Shown: positions 26,304-34,870, numbered from the stretch's first letter. The stretch is 64,000 bases of DNA from Leifsonia sp. fls2-241-R2A-40a (GCF_030209575.1 NZ_JARVRS010000001.1:1612001-1676000); one strand, 5' to 3'. Numbers and translations: made by a program. Notes: generated by a model not told the origin, from the letters alone.

Positions 26304-27062
26304 ATGAAGATCGTCGTCATCGGAGGAACCGGGCTGATCGGCTCGAAGGTGGTCGCGAAGCTGACCGAGCACGGCCACGAAGCGGTTCCGGCCTCACCGA
26401 ACTCGGGCGTGAACACGCTGACGGGCGAGGGGGTGGATGCGGCGCTCGCCGGGGCGGACGTGGTCGTCGACGTCTCCAACTCGCCCTCGTTCGAGGAGAA
26501 GGCCGTCATGGACTTCTTCACCACGTCGACCAACACCCTCATCGCCGCGGAGCGCGCGGCCGGAGTGAAGCACCACGTCGCCCTCTCGGTCGTGGGGACC
26601 GAGCGGATGACGGACAGCGGCTACATGCGCGCCAAGGTCGCCCAGGAGGTCCTCATCCGGGAGTCGGGCATCCCGTTCACGATCGTGCACGCGACGCAGT
26701 TCTTCGAGTTCGTGAAGTCGATCGCCGACGCGGCGACGGACGGCGACACCGTACGGCTGGCACCCGTGTTTATCGCGCCGATGGCGGCCGAGGACGTCTC
26801 GACGGCGGTGGCCCGGGCCGCGGCCGGTTCCCCGGCCGGAGGCGTGCACGAGGTGAGGGGCCCGGAGGAGTTCCGCCTCACCGAGCTGATCGCGCGGGGC
26901 CTGCAGGCGCGGGGAGACGCCCGCACCGTCGTCGCCGACCCGGATGCCCGCTACTTCGGCGCACACCTGTCCGACCGCGAGCTCGTTCCCGCACCGGACG
27001 CCGAGGTGTACCCGACGACCTTCGAGCAGTGGCTCGACGCGCAGGTCGGCGCGCTCCGCTGA
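26304..27062 (+). CDS. NmrA-like NAD(P)H-binding SDR protein (paralogue)
   Basis: A 252-residue atypical SDR with VVIGGTGLIGSKVV at the N-terminus and YMRAKVAQE at the active site, clearly a paralogue of the divergent gene at 25355-26116. A GGAGGAGAG ribosome site precedes the ATG. It ends in a TGATG overlap with the small SnoaL gene, so these two are translated together. Expression is expected from the ECF41-type promoter just upstream. A role in redox or electrophile sensing is inference. Confidence 0.88.
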   Translation: MKIVVIGGTGLIGSKVVAKLTEHGHEAVPASPNSGVNTLTGEGVDAALAGADVVVDVSNSPSFEEKAVMDFFTTSTNTLIAAERAAGVKHHVALSVVGTERMTDSGYMRAKVAQEVLIRESGIPFTIVHATQFFEFVKSIADAATDGDTVRLAPVFIAPMAAEDVSTAVARAAAGSPAGGVHEVRGPEEFRLTELIARGLQARGDARTVVADPDARYFGAHLSDRELVPAPDAEVYPTTFEQWLDAQVGALR

Positions 27063-27457
27063 TGTCGATCGCGGAGCGGGTGTCGGCCCTGCGCACCACC
27101 AGCCGGCGGCGGACGGTCGGGCAGCTGGGCGCGGCGGCATCCGCCCGCGACTTCCGCCGGCTGCGCTCCCTGCTCGATCCGGCCGTCGCCGTCGTCGTGG
27201 ATGCCGGGGAGCGCGCCGGGGTGGGCAAGCGGGTGGTGCGCGGCGTCGAGGACGCCTCCCTCCTGCTGACCCATGCCCTGTCGGCGCGGCCCGGGATGGT
27301 CGTCGCGGAGCGGCCGGTGAACGACCGCCCGGGCCTCCTCGTCAGCCGCGACGGCCGGCCGACCGCGGCCATCGCCGTCGATCTCAGCGGCGATCTCGTC
27401 TCCGTGGTGTGGGTGCGGCTCGACCCGGCGCCGCTCCGGCGCGGCCTGACGGTCTAG
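27062..27457 (+). CDS. Stand-alone SnoaL/NTF2-like domain protein, second copy
   Basis: A 131-residue protein whose order of segments follows the fused domain of the ECF41 sigma factor: a helical start (TVGQLGAAASARDFRRLRSLL), VVVDAGER in the DGGG position, a central helix, LLVSRDGRPTAAIAVDL, and the closing VVWVRLDPAPLRRGL, which parallels LQWVLNPEKLERM. The NPxKL motif is changed to DPAPL. It has no DNA-binding or sigma region. It begins in a one-base TGATG overlap with the NmrA gene. Like the copy at 20952-21386 it sits in an operon with an ECF41-type promoter. Confidence 0.7.
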   Translation: MSIAERVSALRTTSRRRTVGQLGAAASARDFRRLRSLLDPAVAVVVDAGERAGVGKRVVRGVEDASLLLTHALSARPGMVVAERPVNDRPGLLVSRDGRPTAAIAVDLSGDLVSVVWVRLDPAPLRRGLTV

Positions 27458-27601
27458 CCCGCGCGTGGGCAATACCCCTCACATCCGCGTCGCTGCGCCG
27501 GGTTGTTGGCGGGAACCCCCGGAGCCAGCGCGTGCCACGAGTCGTAGTGTCGGCCCTGCGTGGCCGGCACACGATGGCCGGCCCGGACGGGAGCTGCACC
27601 C

Positions 27602-28120
27602 ATGAGCATCATCGACGACGCACTCAGCGCGAACGCCACCCTCGCCGACGGCTACGACTCCGAGCGCGGCAAACCGCCGGCGCCGCGGATCGCGGTCGTG
27701 ACCTGCGCGGATCCCCGGCTCACCGCGGTCGTGCAGCTGATGGGGCTGCCGGATGCCGACGTCGACCTGATCCGCAACGTCGGGACCGTGATCGACGACG
27801 ACGCCATCCGCTCGCTCATCGTCTCCACGCGCATGCTCGGCACCCGCGAGATCATGATCATCAACCACAACGACTGCGGGCTGTCCCGGTTCTCGGGCGA
27901 TGAGCTCGCGCAGCGTCTGCGCACGGAGACCGGTTCCGCGCCGATCGCGCCCGTCACCTTCTACACGTTCACCGACGCGGAGCAGAACACCCGCGAGCAG
28001 ATGCTGAAGGTGCGGTCGCACCCGTGGATCGCGGCGGACGTCCCCGTGCGTGGGTTCCTCTTCGACGTCGGCACGGGCCGGTTGAGCGAAGTGCAGCCCG
28101 AGTCGTCGACCGTCGGCTGA
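27602..28120 (+). CDS. Beta-class carbonic anhydrase
   Basis: A 172-residue beta-carbonic anhydrase. The zinc site is visible as VVTCADPRL (Cys and the Asp-Arg dyad) and IINHNDCGL (His and second Cys). The short length and lack of an extra N-terminal arm fit the small type II group found in actinobacteria. It interconverts CO2 and bicarbonate in the cytoplasm. The ATG at 27602 lies just ahead of the conserved MSIIDDAL start. The next gene begins seven bases after its stop. Confidence 0.92.
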   Translation: MSIIDDALSANATLADGYDSERGKPPAPRIAVVTCADPRLTAVVQLMGLPDADVDLIRNVGTVIDDDAIRSLIVSTRMLGTREIMIINHNDCGLSRFSGDELAQRLRTETGSAPIAPVTFYTFTDAEQNTREQMLKVRSHPWIAADVPVRGFLFDVGTGRLSEVQPESSTVG

Positions 28121-28127
28121 CCAGCGC

Positions 28128-29054
28128 ATGCCCAGCCGGGAGATGGATGCGGTGCTCGCCACGCTGAGACAGCGTCAGGCGGCGGCCGCCGATGCATCCG
28201 AGCCGCCGCTCGAGGAGCTGCGGGCCGGCTTCACACCGGCGGACGCACGGCACCCCATCCCGGACGACGTCCGGGTGACCGAGGTCAGCGCCGGTGGCGT
28301 GAGGGCGTATTGGCTCGACGCTCCGGGGGCCGACGCGGGACGCATCCTGCTCTTCCTGCACGGCGGCGGCTTCCAGCTCGGCTCTCTGGCCAGCGATGGC
28401 GAACTGGCGGCTCGGATGGGGCGGGCGGCCGGGATGCGCGTCCTCTTCGTGGAGTACCGGCTCGCGCCGGAGCACCCGTTTCCGGCGGCACTCGACGACG
28501 TCCGGGCTGCGTACGCCTGGCTGCTCGAAAGCCAAGGTCATGCCGCGTCCGCGCTCGCCGTGGCCGGCGACTCGGCGGGCGGAGGGCTGTCGGTCTCGCT
28601 GCTCGTGGCGACCCGTGACGCGGGTGGCCCGCTGCCGGCGGCGGCCGTGCTGATGTCCCCGACGGTCGACCTGACCAGCTCCGGTGCCTCGATGAGCGAG
28701 CGCGTCGACCAGGACCCCATCTCGTCGCCCGCGCTTCTCCGCACGCTGGCCGCCGACTACCTGGACGGGGCAGACCCGACGACGCCCCTGGCCTCCCCGC
28801 TGTTCGCGCCGCTCGACGGCCTGCCGCCGCTGCTGATCCAGGTGGGGACCGCCGACCTGCTCCTGAGCGACGCGCAGCGGCTGGTGGAGACGGCGACCCG
28901 AGCGGGAGTCGACGTGGCCCTGGAGATCGGGGAGGGACTCCCGCACGTGTACCAGTTGAACGCCGGCACGCCGGAGGCCGCGGACGCCGTGGAACGCGCG
29001 GGGAGGTTCCTGCGAGAGTGGACGCATGACGTACAGCCGCGCGGAGCTGCGTGA
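28128..29054 (+). CDS. Alpha/beta hydrolase of the hormone-sensitive-lipase group
   Basis: A 308-residue esterase. LFLHGGGFQLGS is the HGGG oxyanion motif and VAGDSAGGGLS the GDSAG nucleophile elbow, the signature of family IV (HSL) esterases. The acid is likely the Asp in QVGTADLLLSD and the His the one in GLPHVYQL. It probably hydrolyses short acyl or aryl esters. Its last 29 bases overlap the mug gene, so the two are probably coupled. Confidence 0.9.
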   Translation: MPSREMDAVLATLRQRQAAAADASEPPLEELRAGFTPADARHPIPDDVRVTEVSAGGVRAYWLDAPGADAGRILLFLHGGGFQLGSLASDGELAARMGRAAGMRVLFVEYRLAPEHPFPAALDDVRAAYAWLLESQGHAASALAVAGDSAGGGLSVSLLVATRDAGGPLPAAAVLMSPTVDLTSSGASMSERVDQDPISSPALLRTLAADYLDGADPTTPLASPLFAPLDGLPPLLIQVGTADLLLSDAQRLVETATRAGVDVALEIGEGLPHVYQLNAGTPEAADAVERAGRFLREWTHDVQPRGAA

Positions 29055-29601
29055 GTTCACCGGGAGGACGCTGCCCGACCTCATCGCCGAGCCGACGCGC
29101 CTGCTCATCGTCGGCATCAACCCCGGCCTCCTGACCGTCGCCGTGCAGGCGCACTTCGCACGGAGAGGCAACCGCTTCTACAAAGCCCTGTACCTGGCCG
29201 GGATCACCGACCACGTCATCGACGCGTCGGAGGGCTTCGACCCGGCCGACGTTCGTCAACTGAAGGAGCGCGGGATCGGCATCACGTGCATCGTGCCGCA
29301 GGCGACCGCGCGGGCGGACGAGCTCACGCCCGTTCAGCTCAGGGAGGGCGGAGCGGCACTCCGCGAGCGCGTTGCGGAGCTCGCGCCGAACGTGGTCGCC
29401 TTCCTCGGCATCACGGCCTACCGCGTCGCCTTCGACCGGCCCCGCGCAGTGGTCGGCCGTCAGCCGGAGGAGTGGGGGCGTTCCCAGCTCTGGGTGGCTC
29501 CCAATCCCAGCGGCCTCAACGCGCACGCGTCGCAGGACGACCTCGCTGCGGCGTACCGCGAGGTCGCCGTCGCCGCGGGGATCGAACCGTACCCGCGCTA
29601 G
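29026..29601 (+). CDS. mug: Mismatch-specific uracil-DNA glycosylase
   Basis: A 191-residue Mug/TDG-type DNA glycosylase. The catalytic loop is LLIVGINPGLLT (GINPG with the Asn that activates water) and the second loop is APNPSGLNAHAS (NPSGLN), both diagnostic of the family. It removes uracil or ethenocytosine opposite guanine. The ATG at 29026 lies within the preceding hydrolase gene, a short overlap common in this genome. Confidence 0.93.
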   Translation: MTYSRAELREFTGRTLPDLIAEPTRLLIVGINPGLLTVAVQAHFARRGNRFYKALYLAGITDHVIDASEGFDPADVRQLKERGIGITCIVPQATARADELTPVQLREGGAALRERVAELAPNVVAFLGITAYRVAFDRPRAVVGRQPEEWGRSQLWVAPNPSGLNAHASQDDLAAAYREVAVAAGIEPYPR

Positions 29602-29608
29602 CCTCGCG

Positions 29609-30409
29609 TCATCGTGGGAACGCGCGGTACAGGATCGTCTGCAGCGGGATCGTCGTCGGTGCGGGCCCGTACTCGGCCTCCAGGCGCGCGGCGACCTCGG
29701 CGATGAGCGCATCCACGTCGCCGGAGCGCGCGCGCACCTGCTCGGAGACGGGGTTGCCCGCGATCACCCCGTCCGCGAAGTCCGCCCAGGAGGCGACGGG
29801 CGAATCGTACGGGAGCACATCGACGATGAGCTCCCCGAAGCCGGACTCCTGTGCGAGGTCGCGCAGCGGGTCGACGGCGCTCATGGAGAACGGCACGCGA
29901 TAGAAGGTCGGCGGGTCGTCGGGGAAGGTCTCCTTCAGGAGCCCGTCGGTGATGGCGGCGAACCGGTTCTTCGCGTGGCTGTCCCAGACGCTGAACACGA
30001 ACACGCCGCCGGGCGCGAGCACTCGGCGCGCTTCACGGAAGGCGGCGCCCGGGTCCGGCAGGAACATGATCCCGTACTGGCACGCCACCGCGTCGAAGCT
30101 CGCGTCCTCGAACGGCAGTTCCTGTGCATTGGCGACCTGGATGCGGGTCTCCGGCGGCAGCTTCCGGCGAGCGACCTGCAGCATCGCGTCGTTGAGGTCG
30201 GTCACGACGAGCTCGACGCCGGGGTTGTGCTCGAGGATCGCCGCCGACGAGATGCCGGTGCCCGCTGCCGCCTCCAGGACCCGGCGCGGATGCGTCAGGG
30301 CGACGGTCCGGCCGAGCACGTCGGCGTAGTGACGGAAGAGCACCGGCCCGAGGCCGGCGTCGTAGTGCTCGGGGATCGAGCCCGAGAAGCGCGTGGCGTC
30401 GTCTTTCAC
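29609..30409 (-). CDS. Class I SAM-dependent methyltransferase
   Basis: A 266-residue Rossmann-fold methyltransferase. VLEAAAGTGISSAAI is the SAM-binding motif I, VVTDLNDAMLQVA motif II, and FDAVACQYGIMFLPD the motif around strand 4, as in the UbiE/COQ5-like Methyltransf_11/25 group. The acceptor is not predictable. It converges with mug and is divergent from the amino-acid oxidase gene. Confidence 0.87.
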   Translation of the reverse strand: MKDDATRFSGSIPEHYDAGLGPVLFRHYADVLGRTVALTHPRRVLEAAAGTGISSAAILEHNPGVELVVTDLNDAMLQVARRKLPPETRIQVANAQELPFEDASFDAVACQYGIMFLPDPGAAFREARRVLAPGGVFVFSVWDSHAKNRFAAITDGLLKETFPDDPPTFYRVPFSMSAVDPLRDLAQESGFGELIVDVLPYDSPVASWADFADGVIAGNPVSEQVRARSGDVDALIAEVAARLEAEYGPAPTTIPLQTILYRAFPR

Positions 30410-30473
30410 GGTGCGAGGCTACTGCGCGGGCGTCGATCCGGGAACGCTCGGTTCTGCCGCTAGGGTGGGCGGC

Positions 30474-31634
30474 ATGCCCACCCGCGTGATCGTCATCGGC
30501 GCCGGCGTGGTCGGCGCTGCGGCGGCCTGGTCGCTGGCGCGTGAGGGCGCATCCGTGCTGCTGGTCGAGGCGTTCGAGCGCGGCCACGACCGCGGATCGT
30601 CCCACGGTGCGACACGCATCTTCCGGCACGGGTACGCCGAGGCCGACTACGTGGAGCTGTCCGTCCGGGCGCTGCAGGGCTGGAAGCACCTGGAGCGGGT
30701 GAGCGGCCGCCCGCTGCTGGACGCGACCGGCGCTGTCGACCACGGCGACCTCGCGGTGCTGAAGACGATCGCGCAGGCGCAGGATGCGGCGGACCTTCCC
30801 TGCGAGTGGCTCACCGCCGCCGAGGCGGAGGCCCGCTGGCCCGGCCTGCGGTTCGGGGACCACGTGCTCTTCAGCCCGGGCGGCGGGCGCCTGCACGCGG
30901 ACGCGGCGGTGGATGCGCTGCTCGCTGCCGCCGAGGCCGCCGGCGCGGAGCTGCGCTTCGGGACGCGGGTCTCCGGAGTCGACGTGGACGGCGACGTGGA
31001 CGGCGACGAGCGCGTCGTGGTGACGGCCTCCGACGGCACCCACACCGCCGACCGGGTGATCGTCGCGGCCGGATCCTGGACCCCCGGCCTCGTCGGGTCC
31101 TTGCTGGAAGCGCGAGGCGCATCCCTCCCGCCGGTGACGGTGACCGAGGAGCAGCCCGCCCACTTCCCGCTCCTCCCGGGAGCGGCGGACGACGAGAGCG
31201 TGTGGCCGAGCTTCGTGCACCATCCCATCGACGGCTCGGTTCCGAGCGCGTACGGCCTGCTGACCCCGGGCGAAGGCGTCAAGGTCGGCTTTCACGGGTA
31301 CGGCCCGGCCGTCGACCCCGACCACCGCGACCGCACCATCGACCCGTCCCGGCTGCGCGACCTGCAGGACTACGTGGCCCGCTGGGTGCCCGGCGTCGAC
31401 GCCTCCCTCCCCGCCGCCATCAGTTGCCTCTACGACAGCACCGAGCAGGAGGACTTCGTCCTCGACCGTGTCGGCCCGGTCGTCGTCGCGACCGGCTTCT
31501 CCGGCCACGGCTTCAAGTTCGGGCCCGCGCTGGGTGACGTCCTCGCGCGGCTCGCCCTGCACGGCGAGCGGGCAGCCCCGCGGTTCCGGCTGGCGGTGGC
31601 GGCACCCGACGCGGAGGCCGCGGCCGGGCCGTAG
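30474..31634 (+). CDS. N-methyl-L-amino acid oxidase (SolA/monomeric sarcosine oxidase family)
   Basis: A 386-residue FAD amine oxidase. VIVIGAGVVGAAAAWSLA is the N-terminal FAD motif; GSSHGATRIFRHGY is the substrate-side arginine loop typical of the family. ISCLYDSTEQEDFVLD includes the Cys that binds FAD covalently in SolA and sarcosine oxidase, and ATGFSGHGFKFGP closes the FAD site. It demethylates N-methyl amino acids with release of formaldehyde and H2O2. The ATG at 30474 starts just ahead of the FAD motif; the longer frame is upstream noise. Confidence 0.9.
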   Translation: MPTRVIVIGAGVVGAAAAWSLAREGASVLLVEAFERGHDRGSSHGATRIFRHGYAEADYVELSVRALQGWKHLERVSGRPLLDATGAVDHGDLAVLKTIAQAQDAADLPCEWLTAAEAEARWPGLRFGDHVLFSPGGGRLHADAAVDALLAAAEAAGAELRFGTRVSGVDVDGDVDGDERVVVTASDGTHTADRVIVAAGSWTPGLVGSLLEARGASLPPVTVTEEQPAHFPLLPGAADDESVWPSFVHHPIDGSVPSAYGLLTPGEGVKVGFHGYGPAVDPDHRDRTIDPSRLRDLQDYVARWVPGVDASLPAAISCLYDSTEQEDFVLDRVGPVVVATGFSGHGFKFGPALGDVLARLALHGERAAPRFRLAVAAPDAEAAAGP

Positions 31635-31693
31635 CCCTTCTGTTCTCGATATCGGCTGTGCAACCATAGGCTCGTCGAAGGACGGGGGAGCCG

Positions 31694-32218
31694 ATGACGA
31701 TGGATCCGGGGGCGGGGTCGGCCACGACCGTGGCAGCAGACAGGGGCCCGGACCGAGCGGATGCCGGGCCGCCGCTGCTCCGGCGTGCGAGGACGCTCAT
31801 CCTCTGGGCCCTCGGCGCCGCTCTCGTCTACTCGATGGTGAACGCGTCGAAGGGTGCCTGCCCCGGCGGCTTCGGCACTGACGGCTTCGTCGATGCGTCC
31901 GGCACCCCCACCGATACGGCGCCGCAATGCATCACCCTCGCTCTGCATCCCAGTCCGGTGGTGTACCTGGCGATCGCGCTGACCGTCATCGTCGCGTTCT
32001 CACGCGCGGCACGCGCGGTCGACGTCGAGACGGCCCTCCGCCGCCTCAATCGGGGCGCCATCGTGGTCGTGGCCATCGTCGTCGTGTCGGCGGCCGTCTC
32101 GATCCTCTGGTTCGCGGCGACGCCCCAGCCGACCACCCCGGGAACCGTGTTCTTCCCGTTCCCCTTCGGGTCGGGAACCCTCACCGTCGCTCCGCTGGAG
32201 CCGGGCCCGGCCGGATGA
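31694..32218 (+). CDS. Membrane protein of unknown function
   Basis: A 174-residue protein with a polar N-terminal tail, then three hydrophobic segments (about residues 33-50, 89-105 and 122-143) and a short Pro/Phe-rich tail. Two Cys (ACPGG and PQCIT) lie in the loop between the first two helices and could form an extracytoplasmic disulfide. No known family is recognised. It overlaps the following lipoprotein gene by ATGA. Confidence 0.7.
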   Translation: MTMDPGAGSATTVAADRGPDRADAGPPLLRRARTLILWALGAALVYSMVNASKGACPGGFGTDGFVDASGTPTDTAPQCITLALHPSPVVYLAIALTVIVAFSRAARAVDVETALRRLNRGAIVVVAIVVVSAAVSILWFAATPQPTTPGTVFFPFPFGSGTLTVAPLEPGPAG

Positions 32219-32658
32219 CGGTCCGACCGGGATCGGTGGTCGCGCTGCTCCGTGTCTCGGTCGCCGCGCCGGCTCTGGCTCTGGCGCTCGCACTCGCGGG
32301 GTGCACCGGCTCGAGTTTCCTCTCCCCGCACGCCTGTCTCCCGGGCCGGCTGTCCGTCGACCCTGCGGTGGTCGCTGCCGGCGGCAGCGTCACGCTCGCG
32401 AGCGGGCCGGCGCGATGCGACCTCGGCTACGAGCGCGGCCACACCTATTCGGTGAAGGTCATGCACCGGCAGCTCGCGTCACCTCCGACCGTGGTGGAGG
32501 TGGAACCGAGCGGACGGTTCTTGACGAGGGTCGTCATCCCCGAGTCGTTTCCGGCCGGCGACGCCGTCATCGTGGTGACCGGCAGCCCCTTCGACCGGTG
32601 TGCCGAGGAGGGGTACGGATCGTGCGCCGGCTATGCGGTCGACATCACCATCCGCTGA
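32215..32658 (+). CDS. Putative lipoprotein
   Basis: A 147-residue exported protein. A basic start and hydrophobic stretch end in the lipobox LALAGC (Cys near residue 29), so it should be anchored to the outer face of the membrane. The mature part has four further Cys and beta-rich segments (for example RLSVDPAVVAAGGSVTLAS), suggesting an Ig-like fold. It starts in a four-base overlap with the preceding membrane protein gene, hinting at a joint role. Function unknown. Confidence 0.75.
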   Translation: MTVRPGSVVALLRVSVAAPALALALALAGCTGSSFLSPHACLPGRLSVDPAVVAAGGSVTLASGPARCDLGYERGHTYSVKVMHRQLASPPTVVEVEPSGRFLTRVVIPESFPAGDAVIVVTGSPFDRCAEEGYGSCAGYAVDITIR

Positions 32659-32664
32659 CTCCCC

Positions 32665-32874
32665 TCACTGCAGGGCGGCGAGCAGCCCGCGGTAGTCCTC
32701 CCCGCACGCCGCGCAGTGCGCGAGGTGCACCGCGACGTCGGGGTAGCGGGCGCCGGGGTCCGCTCCGGTGAGGGCGAGGTCGGCGAAGACGTGCATGAGC
32801 GACATCGTCTTCGCACAGCCGGCGTCGGCCGCCTCGGTGTCCAGGAACCGGCGGAGCCGGTCGTGAGCGCTCAT
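32665..32874 (-). CDS. Small zinc-finger anti-sigma factor-like protein (ZAS type)
   Basis: A 69-residue protein ending in VAVHLAHCAACGEDYRGLL, the HxxxCxxC core of zinc-binding anti-sigma domains (zf-HC2). It has no membrane helix, so it would be a cytoplasmic, possibly redox-sensitive, anti-sigma factor. Its ATG overlaps the stop of the sigma gene by four bases, the usual sigma/anti-sigma arrangement. Confidence 0.82.
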   Translation of the reverse strand: MSAHDRLRRFLDTEAADAGCAKTMSLMHVFADLALTGADPGARYPDVAVHLAHCAACGEDYRGLLAALQ

Positions 32875-33536
32875 GTCACCCCCTCGTCGTCGTCCAGATA
32901 ATGATGAGTGACAAGGTAGCCCCGTAACTTCCGTCTGGCGTCGAAGAGTGTCTTGTAGAGGGCGCCGCGAGTGGTCTTGCGCGCGACGGCGAGAGCATCC
33001 AGCGGAACGCCCCGGACCACCACCTCGAGCAGCACCTCCCGCTGTCGCCGGGTGAGCAGGGTGTCGATGGCCTCCTGCAGTGCAGCGAGGAGGTCGCGTG
33101 CCGCGCCCGCTTCCTCGGGCGAGATGCCCAGGCGGTCGGGGAGGCGGTCCCACCCGGACGCGTCCAGCGACACCGTGGGCTGCTGCCAGAAGTGGCGGCC
33201 GACCTTCGACGAGACCTCGAAGATCGCGAACGTGTAGGCCCAGGTGGTGAACCGGCTGTCGCCGCGGAACTCGTGCAACCTCCTCAGGATGCCGACGACG
33301 GCATCCCCGGCGGCCTGGTGCGCGATGTCGTCGAGTTCGGGGCCGGAGAAGGGCAGCGACGGCGCGCGCCGCCGGACCTCGCCGCGGGCTACCCGGAGCA
33401 GCAGCGCGTAGAGGTGCCCCTCGGCAGATCGCTGGACGGCCCCACCGGAGGTGAGTGCGCGCCGCCACCCGTCGGTATCCGTTGGTGCATCGAGCGACGG
33501 GCGCCGGAACTCGGGCACCTCGTCGCCGACACTCAT
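32871..33536 (-). CDS. ECF-type RNA polymerase sigma factor
   Basis: A 221-residue sigma-70 family protein. Region 2 includes LDDIAHQAAGDAVVGIL and RLHEFRGDSRFTTWAYTFA (DNA-melting and -10 recognition); region 4 includes LTRRQREVLLEVVVRGVPLDALA and the RGALYKTLFDARRKL recognition helix. It is paired with the ZAS protein downstream. The ATG at 33536 is the most likely start; no strong ribosome site precedes it and longer in-frame starts exist. The divergent secreted protein gene is a candidate target. Confidence 0.87.
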   Translation of the reverse strand: MSVGDEVPEFRRPSLDAPTDTDGWRRALTSGGAVQRSAEGHLYALLLRVARGEVRRRAPSLPFSGPELDDIAHQAAGDAVVGILRRLHEFRGDSRFTTWAYTFAIFEVSSKVGRHFWQQPTVSLDASGWDRLPDRLGISPEEAGAARDLLAALQEAIDTLLTRRQREVLLEVVVRGVPLDALAVARKTTRGALYKTLFDARRKLRGYLVTHHYLDDDEGVT

Positions 33537-33707
33537 GGGGTCGATGCTACGGCGCGAAGATCGCACCGAGGTTCCGTGTCGGTTTTCATCGCGATTCGGT
33601 AAGGATCCGAGGCGAGCGGCCACTAACCGGTCGAGCGCCCGTTTGAACGGCGCGCTCGGCATCCGGTGCCGCTCCGGCGCCGTCCATCGAAGGACCGAAG
33701 GAGAACC

Positions 33708-34856
33708 ATGAGAACCGCACTTCGTCTCGCCCTCGCGTCGGCGGCCGCCGTCGCCGCGACCGCGCTCTTCGCCGCCCCCGCGCTGGCTGCGCCATCCCCG
33801 TCCGACGCGTCACCCGACTTCGGCGGCCGCGCGTCGTCCGCCGTCTTCGTGCAGACCGACGGGGTGAACGGCAACGCCGTCGTCGCCTACGACCGTGGCC
33901 CCGGCGGGTCGCTGAACCCCGCCGGGACGTACCCGACCGGCGGCCTCGGCGGCGTCCTCACCGGGTCCGTCGTGGATCACCTCGCCTCTCAGGGCTCGCT
34001 CGTCTATGACCGGGGCCTGCTGTATGCGGTGAACGCCGGCAGCAACACCGTCACGGTGTTCGCGGTGCACGGCGACCACCTGATCCGGCGCCAGGTCATC
34101 GGCTCCGGAGGGGCGTTCCCGGTGAGCGTGACCACGCACGGAGGTCTCGTGTACGTGCTCAACGCGCGCAATGGAGGATCGGTGCAGGGATACGTGCGCG
34201 TCGCCGACTTCCTCGTCCGGGTCCCCGTCTGGAACCGGCCCCTGGGCCTCGACCCGTCGCTGACACCCGAGTTCACGCACACGCCGGGACAGGTCGCCTT
34301 CACCCCTGACGGTTCGAAGCTGGTGGTCACCACGAAGGCGAACGGAAGCGCCGTCGACGTGTTCGGAGTGGACAGGCTGGGCGGGCTCTCGCAGCATCCG
34401 GTATCGAACGTGCTGTCCGGCGCCGTGCCGTTCGCGGTGACGTACGACGCGGGAGGACACCTCGTGATCGCGGAGGCGGGCACCAACTCCGTCGCGACCT
34501 TCACGATCGCGCCGAGCGGCACCCTCACGCCGATCGCCGCAGCCGCGACCGGTCAGGCGGCCACCTGCTGGATCGCCCGCGACGGCGCGCTGCTCTACGC
34601 ATCCAACGCCGGCAGCGCCTCGCTCTCCGGCTACGCGGACCCGGGAGCCGGAACGCTCACGGCCGTCGGCACGACCCCGACCGGACCGGGAACGGTGGAT
34701 GCGGCAGCCTCGTCCGACGGACGGTTCCTGTACGTGCAGACCGGCGGAAACGGAGGCGTCGACGAGTTCCGCGTGAACCCGGACGGCAGCCTGACGAGCG
34801 TCGGCTCGGTCGTCGTGCCGGGCGCCGTCGGCGGGGAGGGGATCGCCGCGCTCTGA
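33708..34856 (+). CDS. Secreted beta-propeller (lactonase-like/YVTN repeat) protein
   Basis: A 382-residue exported protein. The ATG at 33708 has AAGGAG at 33699-33704 and a Sec signal peptide with a likely cleavage after ALAA (about residue 28). The mature part consists of repeated propeller blades: LLYAVNAGSNTVTVFAV, GGLVYVLNARNGGSVQGY, LLYASNAGSASLSGY, RFLYVQTGGNGGVDEFRV. These resemble 6-phosphogluconolactonase/YVTN proteins, but catalytic residues cannot be verified. It is divergent from the sigma/anti-sigma genes. Confidence 0.85.
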   Translation: MRTALRLALASAAAVAATALFAAPALAAPSPSDASPDFGGRASSAVFVQTDGVNGNAVVAYDRGPGGSLNPAGTYPTGGLGGVLTGSVVDHLASQGSLVYDRGLLYAVNAGSNTVTVFAVHGDHLIRRQVIGSGGAFPVSVTTHGGLVYVLNARNGGSVQGYVRVADFLVRVPVWNRPLGLDPSLTPEFTHTPGQVAFTPDGSKLVVTTKANGSAVDVFGVDRLGGLSQHPVSNVLSGAVPFAVTYDAGGHLVIAEAGTNSVATFTIAPSGTLTPIAAAATGQAATCWIARDGALLYASNAGSASLSGYADPGAGTLTAVGTTPTGPGTVDAAASSDGRFLYVQTGGNGGVDEFRVNPDGSLTSVGSVVVPGAVGGEGIAAL

Positions 34857-34870
34857 CGGACGGGTCGCTC

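Noticed and set aside
32881-32915. TGTCACT near 32910 as a fifth ECF41 promoter
   Set aside because: The spacing to any GTC box is wrong and it lies inside the ECF sigma gene.
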